A stretch of 17,050 nucleotides of DNA from an uncultured Marmoricola sp. (GTDB lineage Bacteria; Actinomycetota; Actinomycetes; Propionibacteriales; Nocardioidaceae), in NCBI GenBank assembly GCA_937868455.1, contig CALMMO010000473.1, positions 1 through 17,050 of the forward strand, given 5' to 3'. This document shows, piece after piece, positions 7,980 through 16,290 of the stretch. Position 1 is the first letter of the stretch, and each line of letters begins with the position of its first letter. The notes beneath the pieces were generated by a model that saw only the letters and a list, made by a program, of their open reading frames with translations, made no database searches and was not told the DNA's origin. Made by a program: the position numbers and the translations under genes.

Positions 7980-8216
7980 ATGACTCCCATTTCCGCCACG
8001 TCGTTGGCGGAAACACCATGCGGCACTCAGATCAAGATCAGCCATGTGGCCGGTGAGGTGCGCCAGCGGCTCCAGGAGTTGGGGCTACGCCCAGGCATGG
8101 TGGTCCACGTTCAGCACAAGACTCACGGAGGTGGTCGGTTGCTGAGCTTCGCTGGCACCCGCGTCGCAGTTAGCGCGGCGAGCGCCGCCGCGATCTGGGG
8201 AGACCCAATCCGTTGA
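7980..8216 (+). CDS. feoA: Ferrous iron transport protein FeoA
   Basis: FeoA is a small cytosolic SH3-like protein that supports the FeoB transporter. The product has 78 residues, normal for the family. It shows the usual pattern of a short N-terminal stretch, the helix VRQRLQELGLRPGM, and then beta strands ending in a hydrophobic, Ala-rich segment. The LQELGLRPGM block is the recognisable core. The ATG at 7980 has no ribosome-binding site but sits at the expected transcription start of the promoter before it. The stop codon overlaps the feoB start (TTGA, 8213-8216), so feoB translation is probably coupled. The gene is first of three in an iron-regulated unit. Confidence 0.93.
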   Translation: MTPISATSLAETPCGTQIKISHVAGEVRQRLQELGLRPGMVVHVQHKTHGGGRLLSFAGTRVAVSAASAAAIWGDPIR

Positions 8217-10141
8217 GTTCTAAGAAGCAAGCACCCAGCTGTCATAACCCGGACGCCGGCCCCTCCGCACCAATCGGCACCCCGCGCATCGCCTTGGTGG
8301 GCTCACCCAACTCCGGCAAGTCGACACTGTTCAATTTGCTCACTGGCGCCAACGCAACCATGGGGAACTGGCCTGGCACCACGGTCGATGTGGGTCGCGG
8401 ACTCTGGCAGGTCGAGGGCACCGAGGTCGAACTTCTCGACCTACCTGGGGCTTACTCCCTCGATGCCCGCTCCCCCGACGAAGAACTCACCCGTGACCTA
8501 GTGGCAGCCGATGGAGCGGCACCTCCCGCAGTCTGTGTCGTCGTCACTGACGCCGCCCACCTCATCCGCTCGCTCTATCTGGTGGCCCAACTGCGCGAGC
8601 AGTCCCTGCGTGTGGTGATCGCTTTGACCATGCTCGACGTCGTACGCCGCCGCGGCGGAGCTGTCGATGTGAGCGCACTCGAGCGCAGCACTGGATGCCC
8701 CGTTGTGGTCACTGATCCCCGGGGACGTAGCGGAGACGCCGAGCTAGCCTCGCGTGTCGCCCAGTCGCTTTCGTCACCGCCTCCGGCGCCGCGATTGGCC
8801 CCCAAGGGTGACGACCTTGCCCTGGCCGACAATCGCTTTGCTTGGATCGAAACTGCCATCGAGGCATCTGGTGCTCACCTCGAGCAACGCCAACACCTCA
8901 GTGACCGCATCGATCGGGTGCTCACTGCGCCCTACGTCGGCATGGCGATCTTCTTGGCGATGATGTGGGTGGTTTTCCAAATCACCACCACAGTTGCCGC
9001 GCCGCTTCAAGGCGCGCTGGATTGGTTGTTCTCTGGTCCGGTCTCAACCGGCGCTGAGCGGTTGTTGACGTTCATCGGACTTGGCGACACCTGGGTGCAA
9101 AGTTTGCTCGTCAACGGCCTGATTGCTGGCGTCGGCATGTTGCTGACCTTCGTGCCGCTGATGGCCATCATGTTTGCGCTGCTGGCCATGCTCGAAGATT
9201 CCGGCTATCTGGCGCGGGCTGCAGTGGTCACTGACCGTCTCATGCGTCGCATTGGCCTGCCCGGTCAAGCTTTCTTGCCTCTTGTTGTCGGATTTGGCTG
9301 CAACGTTCCCGCGATCGCTGCGACTCGCATCTTGCCCCACGCGAAACAACGACTTTTGGTGACGTTGCTGGTTCCGTTCACGTCGTGCTCGGCTCGCCTC
9401 ACGGTCTACCTCCTGTTGGCCGCCACCTTCTTCCCCGCTCATGCTGGCACTGTCGTCTTCTTGATGTACCTGCTCTCGCTGCTCCTTGTGGTCGGCACCG
9501 GCCTGTTAATGCGCCGCACGCTGTGGCGCACCATGCCTAGTGATCCGTTGGTGATGGCGTTGCCGCCGTACCAAAGACCCACGTGGTGGGTGACCGCGGC
9601 GGTGACGTGGCAGCGGCTCAAAGGTTTCCTTCGCACCGCGAGCGGCATCATCGTGGCCACCGTCGTGGTGGTCTGGGTGATGCAAGCGATCCCCATGTCG
9701 TCTGGAACTTTCGGCAACGTTGATCCTGCCGATTCGTTGTACGGCACGCTTGCCCGAGCCGTGGCACCACTCTTTGGCCCTGCTGGTTTCGGGGCGTGGG
9801 AACTGGTCTCTGGGCTCTTCGTCGGATTTGTGGCTAAAGAAGCGCTGATCTCATCGTGGGCACAGACCTACGCAGTGGCAGACCCAGGCGCTTTGCACAC
9901 ACCTGGTTCGTTAGGGGCCCAACTCATCGAGTCGTTCGGGCAAGCCTCGGGCGGACACTCAGGGGCTGCTGTGGCTGCCTTCATGGTCTTCTTGTTGGCC
10001 TACACCCCGTGTGTGGCCACCCTTGCCGCCCAAAAGCGCGAGGTTGGTCTGCGCTGGACCATAGCTGGGGTGCTCATGCAATTCATGATCGCGTGGGCAC
10101 TGGCTGTTGTCGTCTTCCAGGCTGGCCGACTGCTGTGGTGA
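8213..10141 (+). CDS. feoB: Ferrous iron transporter FeoB
   Basis: FeoB is the inner-membrane Fe(II) permease with an N-terminal G-domain. The product has 642 residues, near the lower end of the family range. Visible motifs are G1 GSPNSGKST (30-38), G2 in WPGTT (53-57), G3 DLPG (76-79) and the G4 position TMLD (139-142), where Asn is replaced by Thr. A helical domain precedes the membrane part. The gate motifs GCNVPA (C363) and PFTSCSARL (C392) are intact, and several hydrophobic segments follow. The TTG start at 8213 overlaps the feoA stop, and no other start codon occurs before the P-loop strand. The stop overlaps the feoC start as GTGA. Identification is firm; the altered G4 motif may weaken guanine specificity. 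Confidence 0.97.
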   Translation: MSSKKQAPSCHNPDAGPSAPIGTPRIALVGSPNSGKSTLFNLLTGANATMGNWPGTTVDVGRGLWQVEGTEVELLDLPGAYSLDARSPDEELTRDLVAADGAAPPAVCVVVTDAAHLIRSLYLVAQLREQSLRVVIALTMLDVVRRRGGAVDVSALERSTGCPVVVTDPRGRSGDAELASRVAQSLSSPPPAPRLAPKGDDLALADNRFAWIETAIEASGAHLEQRQHLSDRIDRVLTAPYVGMAIFLAMMWVVFQITTTVAAPLQGALDWLFSGPVSTGAERLLTFIGLGDTWVQSLLVNGLIAGVGMLLTFVPLMAIMFALLAMLEDSGYLARAAVVTDRLMRRIGLPGQAFLPLVVGFGCNVPAIAATRILPHAKQRLLVTLLVPFTSCSARLTVYLLLAATFFPAHAGTVVFLMYLLSLLLVVGTGLLMRRTLWRTMPSDPLVMALPPYQRPTWWVTAAVTWQRLKGFLRTASGIIVATVVVVWVMQAIPMSSGTFGNVDPADSLYGTLARAVAPLFGPAGFGAWELVSGLFVGFVAKEALISSWAQTYAVADPGALHTPGSLGAQLIESFGQASGGHSGAAVAAFMVFLLAYTPCVATLAAQKREVGLRWTIAGVLMQFMIAWALAVVVFQAGRLLW

Positions 10142-10425
10142 ATGCACCAGCCACCGACGTGTTGCGCGCCTTTGAGCAGGGGGCTGGCTCGCTGCATGAG
10201 GCTGCCACGATGACCGGACACAGTCTTGATCTGGTGAGCGCCGTGGTTGATGAGTTGGTGCGACTAGGTCGCATAGATGCGCAGGTGATTTCCTCTGGCT
10301 GCCCCAGCACCGGCTGTGGAAGCTGCGCCTCAGGGGTTGACGGCTCTCCCGGGTGTGGCGCCGAACAAGCCTCGACTCAACGTCGGGGACCAGTGCTCAT
10401 TGCTTTGAGCGTACGGCGGCGCTAG
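10138..10425 (+). CDS. feoC: FeoC-like cysteine-containing protein
   Basis: This 95-residue protein starts at GTG 10138, overlapping the feoB stop by 4 nt. Residues 5-47 are helical and fit a small winged-helix domain ([20 protein letters not shown], then LVRLGRID). Four cysteines follow, C55, C60, C63 and C73, spaced C-x4-C-x2-C-x9-C, the kind of cluster that binds an iron-sulfur centre or a metal in FeoC proteins. The C-terminal 20 residues return to a hydrophobic strand. FeoC is thought to modulate FeoB stability or activity. Sequence conservation in this family is low, so the call rests on position, size, predicted fold and cysteine pattern. Its stop codon lies within the same CTAG that ends hisF on the other strand. 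Confidence 0.8.
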   Translation: MNAPATDVLRAFEQGAGSLHEAATMTGHSLDLVSAVVDELVRLGRIDAQVISSGCPSTGCGSCASGVDGSPGCGAEQASTQRRGPVLIALSVRRR

Positions 10426-11186
10426 AGCCGCACGGGATGCCCGGCCGAGGCCAGCGCCTGCTTGACATCGCTGATGCGCAGCGTGCCGAAGTGAAAGACC
10501 GTCGCAGCCAAGACAGCATCAGCTCCGGCATCCACAGCAGGGGCGAAGTGCTCAAGTGCGCCTGCCCCACCACTGGCGATGACAGGCACGCTCACGTGGG
10601 CTCGCACTTGGCGAATCAACTCCAGATCGAACCCGTCAGTGGTGCCGTCAGAGTCCATGGCATTGAGCAAGATTTCCCCAACACCGAGGTCAGTGGCTTT
10701 GACGACCCACTCCAAGGCGTCGATCCCGGCGCTTTGGCGCCCACCATGTGTGGTGACCTCAAACCCGCTCTCTGTGTCACGTGCTCGGCGAGCATCCACT
10801 GAAAGCACGAGCACTTGATTGCCGAACCGGTCGGCGATTTCAGCAAGGAGTTCAGGGCGTCTCAGCGCTGCGGTGTTGACACTGACCTTGTCAGCGCCAG
10901 CGCGCAGCAAGGCGTCGACATCATCGACGCTGGACACTCCCCCGCCGACCGTAAGTGGGATAAAGACCTGTTCAGCGGTGCGCGAAACCATCTCCAGCGT
11001 TGTCGCACGGCCTTCATGCGAGGCGGAGATGTCAAGGAAAGTGAGCTCATCGGCCCCCTGAGCGTCGTAGGCGCGAGCCAACTCAACTGGGTCGCCTGCA
11101 TCACGCAAATCGACGAAGTTGACGCCCTTGACTACCCGCCCGCGATCAACGTCAAGGCAGGGAATGACGCGTACAGCCAGGCTCAC
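10422..11186 (-). CDS. hisF: Imidazole glycerol phosphate synthase cyclase subunit HisF
   Basis: HisF forms the synthase complex with HisH, using ammonia from HisH glutaminase to turn PRFAR into imidazole glycerol phosphate and AICAR. The 254-residue product is a beta/alpha barrel of normal length. The catalytic aspartates are D12 ([13 protein letters not shown]) and D131 (LSVDARR), with K20 and K100 (GADKVSVNT) also present. The phosphate-binding block reads [13 protein letters not shown], with Thr where many HisF proteins have Lys in DGTK. The start is GTG at 11186, overlapping the priA stop as GTGA. It is the last gene of the histidine unit in the window and ends convergently against feoC with no spacer, so any terminator must lie inside feoC. 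Confidence 0.97.
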   Translation of the reverse strand: MSLAVRVIPCLDVDRGRVVKGVNFVDLRDAGDPVELARAYDAQGADELTFLDISASHEGRATTLEMVSRTAEQVFIPLTVGGGVSSVDDVDALLRAGADKVSVNTAALRRPELLAEIADRFGNQVLVLSVDARRARDTESGFEVTTHGGRQSAGIDALEWVVKATDLGVGEILLNAMDSDGTTDGFDLELIRQVRAHVSVPVIASGGAGALEHFAPAVDAGADAVLAATVFHFGTLRISDVKQALASAGHPVRL

Positions 11187-11908
11187 GCGATGCCGCCCGT
11201 GAGCGCGAGTGCATCCTCAAGAGTGAATCGGCCTTCGTAAAGCGCGGTGCCGATGATGGCGCCTTCGACTCCGTCGTCCACTAACCCCATCAGAGCCTCG
11301 AGGTCGGCCAGTTCGGTGATGCCGCCACTGGCCACAATCGGGGCAGGAGTGGCCGCACAGACCGCACGCAGCAGGTCAAGGTTGGGGCCTTGCAACATGC
11401 CGTCTTTGTTGACGTCGGTGACCACGTAGCGAGCGCACCCTTCGGAGTCGAGTCGAGCCAACACGTCGTAGAGGTCTCCGCCCTCGCGCGTCCACCCGCG
11501 GGCCGCCAAAGTTCGTCCACGGACATCGAGCCCGATGGCAACTCGATCACCGTGTGTGGCGATGATCGAGGCACACCATTGCGGGTTCTCCAACGCCGCA
11601 GTGCCGATGTTGACGCGTCGACACCCTGTTGAGAGGGCAGCCTCCAAAGACTCCTCGTCTCGGATCCCACCGCTCATCTCGACGTTGATGTCGAGCGCCC
11701 CCACGATCTGCGCCTGCAGTTCGCGGTTGTGTCCCCTACCAAAGGCAGCGTCCAGATCGACCAAGTGCAGCCATTGGGCACCTGCGTCTTGCCAGCGCAG
11801 TGCTGCTTCGACGGGGTCACCGAAACGCTTTTCAGACCCTGCCACTCCCTGCACCAGTTGCACGGCTTGGCCCCCGGCGATGTCGACAGCGGGCAGCAAT
11901 TCCAGCAT
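11183..11908 (-). CDS. priA: Phosphoribosyl isomerase PriA (HisA)
   Basis: This barrel isomerase converts ProFAR to PRFAR in histidine synthesis; in actinobacteria the PriA form can also do the TrpF step. From the ATG at 11908 it has 241 residues, the normal length, and AGGAG lies 7 nt upstream. An in-frame upstream start at 11962 is unlikely because it would lie inside hisH. PriA features are [12 protein letters not shown] (50-61) and [15 protein letters not shown] (136-150). The acid/base aspartates are D9 and D165, and D128, R137 and W139 match the M. tuberculosis substrate-binding residues. The residue equivalent to Arg19 is Gln17 (AVQLVQG), an unusual change. Whether this enzyme is bifunctional depends on whether the genome has trpF, which is not visible here. 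Confidence 0.95.
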   Translation of the reverse strand: MLELLPAVDIAGGQAVQLVQGVAGSEKRFGDPVEAALRWQDAGAQWLHLVDLDAAFGRGHNRELQAQIVGALDINVEMSGGIRDEESLEAALSTGCRRVNIGTAALENPQWCASIIATHGDRVAIGLDVRGRTLAARGWTREGGDLYDVLARLDSEGCARYVVTDVNKDGMLQGPNLDLLRAVCAATPAPIVASGGITELADLEALMGLVDDGVEGAIIGTALYEGRFTLEDALALTGGIA

Positions 11909-11918
11909 GAGATGACTC

Positions 11919-12557
11919 CTAGAGTGATGAGACCCAGTTGCGTAGCAATTGGGCACCGGCATCGCCGGACTTTTCAGGGTGAAATTGGGTGGCCCAGAGC
12001 GGACCGTTCTCTACAGCCGCCACGAACCGATCACCGCCGTGTTCGGCCCAGGTCACCAGAGGCGGCTCGGTGCGGCCGTTGGTGACTAGCTCCCAGCGGC
12101 GTACGCCGTAGGAGTGCACGAAATAGAACCGCTCGCCTTCGGCTCCAGCAAACAGTTGCGACCCTTGGGGCACCTCAACACTGTTCCACCCCATGTGAGG
12201 GATCACCTCAGCCTGAAGGCGCTCGACCTTCCCGGGCCATTCAAAGCACCCATCGGTCTCCACCCCGTGCTCAGAACCATGTTGGAACAGCACCTGCATG
12301 CCCACGCAGATGCCCAAGACTGGACGTGAGCCAGCTAGGCGTCGTCCGATGATCTCGGGGCCTTTGACAGCCGCAAGCCCGTCCATGCAGGCACGAAATG
12401 CCCCCACACCCGGCACCACGAGCCCATAGGCGTCCAGCGCCTGTTTCTTATCCGCAGTGAGTACGACGTCGGCTCCAGCACGCTCTAAAGCGCGCACAAC
12501 CGAACGAACGTTGCCCGATCCGTAGTCGAGCACCACCACGCGCTTGGATTGCCTCAC
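11919..12557 (-). CDS. hisH: Imidazole glycerol phosphate synthase glutaminase subunit HisH
   Basis: HisH is the class I glutamine amidotransferase that supplies ammonia to HisF. The product has 212 residues, as expected. The N-terminus reads [14 protein letters not shown], followed by VPGVGAF. The catalytic triad is C84 (GICVGMQ), H193 and E195 (TQFHPEKSG). The start is GTG at 12557, overlapping the hisB stop as GTGA, and it directly precedes the conserved first strand. Ten nt separate its stop from the priA start, and the priA ribosome-binding site straddles the end of hisH. Nothing looks abnormal. Confidence 0.97.
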   Translation of the reverse strand: MRQSKRVVVLDYGSGNVRSVVRALERAGADVVLTADKKQALDAYGLVVPGVGAFRACMDGLAAVKGPEIIGRRLAGSRPVLGICVGMQVLFQHGSEHGVETDGCFEWPGKVERLQAEVIPHMGWNSVEVPQGSQLFAGAEGERFYFVHSYGVRRWELVTNGRTEPPLVTWAEHGGDRFVAAVENGPLWATQFHPEKSGDAGAQLLRNWVSSL

Positions 12558-13156
12558 AAGGCCCCTTTAGTGCTGGGCACTCCACTTTCACGCGGGTCGA
12601 TGGCGATGGCGTCTCGCAAGGCCCGGGCCACCGCCTTGAACTGCGTCTCAACAATGTGGTGCGGGTCGCGACCAGCCAACACGCGCACGTGCAAGGCGAT
12701 CTGCGCGTGGTGGGCGAGGGTCTCAAAGACGTGGCGAGTTAGCGAGCCAAGGTAGCCATCGTTGCCCAGCGGCACGAACTCTTGCCCCTCGGGCTCCCCG
12801 GTGTGGACGCAATAGGGCCGACCCGAAATGTCGACCACAGCTTGCACGAGCGCCTCATCCAAGGGCACGGTGGCATCGCCGAAACGACGCACCCCGCGCT
12901 TGTCACCAAGAGCCGAGCAGATTGCTTGACCGAGCGCGATCGCGGTGTCTTCGACCGTGTGGTGGGGGTCGATGTGGGTGTCGCCAACCGTCTCGATCGT
13001 CAAGTCGATCAGCGAGTGCCGACCAAGCGCGTCGAGCATGTGGTCATAGAAGCCCACACCCGTGGAAACCGCGGTGCGACCAGTGCCGTCGAGGTTGACC
13101 TCAACCAACACCTTGGTCTCTTTGGTTTGCCGCTCAATGCGTGCGGTCCTGCTCAT
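12554..13156 (-). CDS. hisB: Imidazoleglycerol-phosphate dehydratase HisB
   Basis: HisB dehydrates imidazole glycerol phosphate to imidazole acetol phosphate. The 200-residue product is the single-function form, without the N-terminal phosphatase of enterobacterial HisB. Metal-binding histidines and partner acids are visible: H39 and H47 ([13 protein letters not shown]), H65-H66 ([10 protein letters not shown]), and H166-H167 with E170 (DPHHIVETQ). The internal duplication of the family shows in these two DPHH blocks. The ATG at 13156 overlaps the hisC stop as ATGA, and its stop overlaps the hisH start. It lies in the standard actinobacterial order hisD-hisC-hisB-hisH-priA-hisF. Confidence 0.98.
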   Translation of the reverse strand: MSRTARIERQTKETKVLVEVNLDGTGRTAVSTGVGFYDHMLDALGRHSLIDLTIETVGDTHIDPHHTVEDTAIALGQAICSALGDKRGVRRFGDATVPLDEALVQAVVDISGRPYCVHTGEPEGQEFVPLGNDGYLGSLTRHVFETLAHHAQIALHVRVLAGRDPHHIVETQFKAVARALRDAIAIDPRESGVPSTKGAL

Positions 13157-14238
13157 CGATCAACCTCCAGCAATGCGCTTCTAAACGCAGCCATCTCTTC
13201 AGGGGTGCCCACACTGACTCTCAGCCAGCCATCGGGTCCGGTTTCGCGGATCAAAACGCCATGATCTAGCAATCCTTGCCAGATTGCATGTCGGTCCTCA
13301 AAGAGTCCGAACAGCACGAAGTTTGCATCCGACTCAGCGACGTCGTACTCCTGCTCGCGCAGCCAGGCAACCAGCGCGTCACGTTCAAAGCGCAGGTCAG
13401 AAACCCGTGAGAGCAGGTCGTCTGCATGGGAGAGTGCGGTCAACGCCACTGCCTGGGTGACCGCCGAGAGGTGGTAGGGCAGCCGAACGATTCGAATCGC
13501 GTCGCATATCTGGGGACTCGCGGCCAGGTAGCCCACGCGTGCCCCGGCGAGCGCAAAGGCTTTGCTCATCGTGCGAGTGACCACCAAGTTGGGGTGTGCC
13601 GCCAGCACTTCAAGAGCCGATGGGGTGCCATCACGGCGAAACTCCGCATAGGCCTCATCGATCACAAGCACCCCATCACCCACAAGTTTGGCAAGTTCTC
13701 CGACAACTTCGGGGGGCAACGCAGTGCCGGTCGGGTTGTTGGGGCTGGGCAACAGCACCACGCTTGGGCGGTGGTGCGCGATGAGTTCGCGCGCGTGGGC
13801 CATATCGAAGCTGAAGTCGCTGTGACGACGCCCCGCTATCCAGGCGGTGTGCGTGTCTCGGGCGTACTCCGGATACATCGAGTACGTCGGGGCAAAACTC
13901 AGTGCGGTGCGACCAGGCCCACCAAATGCCTGGAGCAGTTGCAGCATCACTTCATTGGAGCCATTGGCAGCCCAGATGTTCTCCGCGGCCAGGTCCACCC
14001 CAGCTTCGTTGCCAAGGTAGTAGGCAAGCGCGGTCCGCAGTTCGACGAATTCGCGATCCGGGTAGCGGTTGAGGCGACCAGCAACCGCTCCCACCGACGC
14101 GCTCATGTCGGCAATCAGGGCTGCTGAGGGGCCATAGGGGTTCTCGTTGACGTTGAGTTGCACGAGCACGTCGAGTTGCGGGGCGCCATAAGGCTCAACT
14201 CCGCGCAGTTCTTCGCGCAGCGGTGGGGTCCAGGTCAT
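13153..14238 (-). CDS. hisC: Histidinol-phosphate aminotransferase HisC
   Basis: HisC is a PLP-dependent class I/II aminotransferase that converts imidazole acetol phosphate to histidinol phosphate using glutamate. The product has 361 residues. The opening [11 protein letters not shown] (28-38) is typical. The PLP contacts include N167-N168 (PSPNNPTGT), D194 with Y197 (DEAYAEF), the Schiff-base K226 ([15 protein letters not shown]) and R234. The ATG at 14238 overlaps the hisD stop as ATGA, and the stop overlaps the hisB start. Aromatic-aminotransferase side activity is common in the family and cannot be excluded, but the operon fixes the main role. Confidence 0.97.
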   Translation of the reverse strand: MTWTPPLREELRGVEPYGAPQLDVLVQLNVNENPYGPSAALIADMSASVGAVAGRLNRYPDREFVELRTALAYYLGNEAGVDLAAENIWAANGSNEVMLQLLQAFGGPGRTALSFAPTYSMYPEYARDTHTAWIAGRRHSDFSFDMAHARELIAHHRPSVVLLPSPNNPTGTALPPEVVGELAKLVGDGVLVIDEAYAEFRRDGTPSALEVLAAHPNLVVTRTMSKAFALAGARVGYLAASPQICDAIRIVRLPYHLSAVTQAVALTALSHADDLLSRVSDLRFERDALVAWLREQEYDVAESDANFVLFGLFEDRHAIWQGLLDHGVLIRETGPDGWLRVSVGTPEEMAAFRSALLEVDR

Positions 14239-15527
14239 CGTGCAAACCGCACTGAGACGGCCGCGCCGTGGCCGGGCAAGTCTTCGGCAGCAGCCAGTGT
14301 TTGCACATGGTCACTGACGCTCGCCAACGCAGATTCGGAGTACTCAATGACGTGCACTGCCTTGGTGAACGCCCGAACTGAAAGTCCACTCGAGTGGCAT
14401 GCACAACCCGCGGTGGGCAGCACATGGTTCGAGCCAGCGCAATAGTCACCCAAGCTGACCGGAGCAAACGATCCGACAAAGATCGCCCCGGCATTGCGGA
14501 CCTTGCTGGCCACCTCCGCGGCCTCTCGGGTGTGGATTTCGAGGTGCTCGGCTGCATAGGCGTTGACCACATCAAGCCCCTGGCTGATGTCATCGACCAA
14601 CACGATGCCTGACTGCGCTCCGCTCAAGGCGGTGCGAATTCGCTCGACGTGTTTGGTGGCCGCCACTTGCGTGTCGAGTTCGGCCTCGACAGCGTCGGCC
14701 AACTCGGGGCTGTTGGTGACCAGCACACTGGCTGCCATGGGGTCGTGTTCGGCCTGAGAAATCAAGTCAGCGGCCACAAAACTGGGTCGAGCCGAATCAT
14801 CGGCCAAGATCGCGATCTCGGTCGGGCCAGCCTCAGAATCGATGCCCACCACGCCCTTGAGCAGTCGCTTAGCCGACACGGTGTAGATGTTGCCCGGACC
14901 GGTAATCAAGTCCACCTTGCGGCAGGGCCCTGCACCATAGCCCAGCATGGCGATTGCTTGGGCTCCCCCCACGGCATAGACCTCATCAACCCCCAGCAGG
15001 GCACACGCAGCCAAGATCTCAGTGCTGGGCAGTCCGTTGTTGTCTGCGCGCGGGGAACTGGTCAGCGCGATGGAACCCACCCCGGCCACCTGGGCTGGCA
15101 CGACGTTCATGATGACGCTAGAGACCAGTGGCGCCACCCCGCCGGGAACATAGAGCCCCACTCGATCGATGGGTACCTTGCGTTGGGTCACTCGAGCGCC
15201 GGGTCCCAGGTCGGTGACTACATCGGAGTCAAGCTCGCGCTCGCAGGTCATCCGCAGTCGGCGAATCGACTCCTCCAGCGCAGCCCGCACACTCGGATCA
15301 AGTGCCTGCAGCGCCTGGGTCAGCGCCTCTTTGGGCACGGCGATGTCGCTTTGGGTGACCCCGTCAAAGCGCGCGGCGTACTCCACAATTGCGGCCACGC
15401 CGCGTGCCTGAACGTCATCGCAGATCGGTCGCACGACTTCGAGTGCAGCCTCGACGTCGAAGGCGCCACGCGGTACGACCGTGGCGTAATCGGGTTGTTG
15501 GCCCCGCAGATCGATCCGCCGCATCAT
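14235..15527 (-). CDS. hisD: Histidinol dehydrogenase HisD
   Basis: HisD oxidises histidinol to histidine in two NAD-dependent steps, the end of the pathway. The product has 430 residues. Zinc ligands are visible as Q258 and H261 (SQAEHDP), D361 ([14 protein letters not shown]) and H420 ([12 protein letters not shown]); the catalytic pair is E327-H328 (AAEHLEIHT). The NAD region [12 protein letters not shown] is at 210-221. The segment after SNHVLPT reads [12 protein letters not shown], an actinobacterial-style variant. Two adjacent ATGs (15527 and 15524) are possible starts, and neither has a strong ribosome-binding site. It is the first histidine gene in the unit and diverges from the LON-domain gene across about 100 bp. 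Confidence 0.97.
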   Translation of the reverse strand: MMRRIDLRGQQPDYATVVPRGAFDVEAALEVVRPICDDVQARGVAAIVEYAARFDGVTQSDIAVPKEALTQALQALDPSVRAALEESIRRLRMTCERELDSDVVTDLGPGARVTQRKVPIDRVGLYVPGGVAPLVSSVIMNVVPAQVAGVGSIALTSSPRADNNGLPSTEILAACALLGVDEVYAVGGAQAIAMLGYGAGPCRKVDLITGPGNIYTVSAKRLLKGVVGIDSEAGPTEIAILADDSARPSFVAADLISQAEHDPMAASVLVTNSPELADAVEAELDTQVAATKHVERIRTALSGAQSGIVLVDDISQGLDVVNAYAAEHLEIHTREAAEVASKVRNAGAIFVGSFAPVSLGDYCAGSNHVLPTAGCACHSSGLSVRAFTKAVHVIEYSESALASVSDHVQTLAAAEDLPGHGAAVSVRFAR

Positions 15528-15539
15528 GGGTCCAGTCTA

Positions 15540-15578
15540 GAAGTCGCCGAGCAGTGACTTCGCCTTGTGTCCAAAGGC
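15540..15578 (-). promoter_or_regulatory. Two small inverted repeats in the hisD leader
   Basis: The upstream region of hisD holds GAAGTC (15540-15545) matched by GACTTC (15556-15561), and next to it GCCTT (15562-15566) matched by AAGGC (15574-15578). In a hisD mRNA leader these could fold as two small hairpins, the inner one ending 12 nt before the first ATG. I see no histidine-rich leader peptide and no T-box motif. A role in regulation is speculative. Confidence 0.25.
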
Positions 15579-15615
15579 AATGCGGACCAGAGCCACACTG
15601 GTTGACCACAGCCAT

Positions 15616-15621
15616 TAGGTT
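15616..15621 (+). promoter_or_regulatory. -10 element for the LON-domain gene, probably leaderless
   Basis: TAGGTT matches the actinobacterial TAnnnT -10 pattern and ends 6 nt before the GTG start at 15628, with no ribosome-binding site between them. That spacing puts the expected transcription start at the start codon, as in leaderless genes. No good -35 box lies 17 bp upstream. Confidence 0.4.
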
Positions 15622-15627
15622 GGCCTC

Positions 15628-16290
15628 GTGCCTCGTGACTTACCCATGTTTCCGCTCAACGCGGTGGCGTTCCCAGGAGCCACAGTGCGCCTGAATGTCT
15701 TTGAGGATCGCTATCGCGCTTTGGTGGAGCACGTGCTGAGCCAGCCAAAGCCTGAGCGGCTCTTTGGCATCACCGCAATTCGTGAGGGATACGAAGTCGG
15801 TGCCCACGGAGTCCAGTCCTTGCACACGACCGGAACCTTGATGCAATTGGTGGAGGCCTCGCGCACCCACGACGGTCGCTTCGAGATCGAGGCGGTGGGG
15901 CGCCAGCGCCTCTCGCTGCTGCGCATGCACCCGGCTGGAGACTTCCCTGTTGGGGAGGTCGAACTGCTTGACGAGCCCATGGGTGAAAATGTCGGCAAGG
16001 CCATGTTGTCGGCCATGAACGCCTTTGGGCATTACCGCGAGCAGATCGAGGACCTGGTCGATCTCGACTTCAGCGACGACTGGCCAGATGACCCCGAGTG
16101 GCTCTCGTGGAGCATGGCCGCAGATGTGATGTTGACGATGGCACAACGCCAAGAACTTCTGCTGTGTACGACGAGCGCCGATCGGCTGCGTCACCTAGCC
16201 CAGTACCTGCGCGAGGAGACTCGCGCAATGCAAGCACTCCCCTCATTGCCCGCCACTGATCTGGCCCGCACCCGCTGGTCGCCCAACTGA
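15628..16290 (+). CDS. LON substrate-binding (PUA-like) domain protein
   Basis: The 220-residue protein matches the N-terminal substrate-recognition domain of Lon protease as a stand-alone protein; no ATPase or protease domain follows. The opening LPMFPLNAVAFPGATVRLNV, then FEDRYRALVEH, is the family signature (residues 5-34). A beta-rich section follows to about residue 115, and then a helical C-terminal part. The start is GTG at 15628, directly before the signature; a later Met at residue 7 would cut into it. Stand-alone members are common in bacteria and their biochemical role is not settled. The stop overlaps the ybaK start by one base (TGATG), so the two are co-expressed. Divergence from hisD is conserved in related actinobacteria as far as I recall, which I cannot check here. 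Confidence 0.93.
   Translation: MPRDLPMFPLNAVAFPGATVRLNVFEDRYRALVEHVLSQPKPERLFGITAIREGYEVGAHGVQSLHTTGTLMQLVEASRTHDGRFEIEAVGRQRLSLLRMHPAGDFPVGEVELLDEPMGENVGKAMLSAMNAFGHYREQIEDLVDLDFSDDWPDDPEWLSWSMAADVMLTMAQRQELLLCTTSADRLRHLAQYLREETRAMQALPSLPATDLARTRWSPN

Noticed and set aside
9856..10137. Upstream extension of the feoC frame as a 189-residue protein
   Set aside because: The upstream part overlaps the coding end of feoB in another frame; only the section from GTG 10138 has FeoC features.
11909..11962. Upstream start for priA
   Set aside because: It would begin inside hisH, and the conserved LELLPAVD opening plus the AGGAG site fix the start at 11908.
14649..15557. 302-residue plus-strand frame opposite hisD
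   Set aside because: hisD is complete with all zinc ligands, and the antisense frame has no family resemblance.
15528..15627. T-box riboswitch or histidine leader peptide before hisD
   Set aside because: No T-box sequence, no run of histidine codons and too short a leader between the divergent starts.
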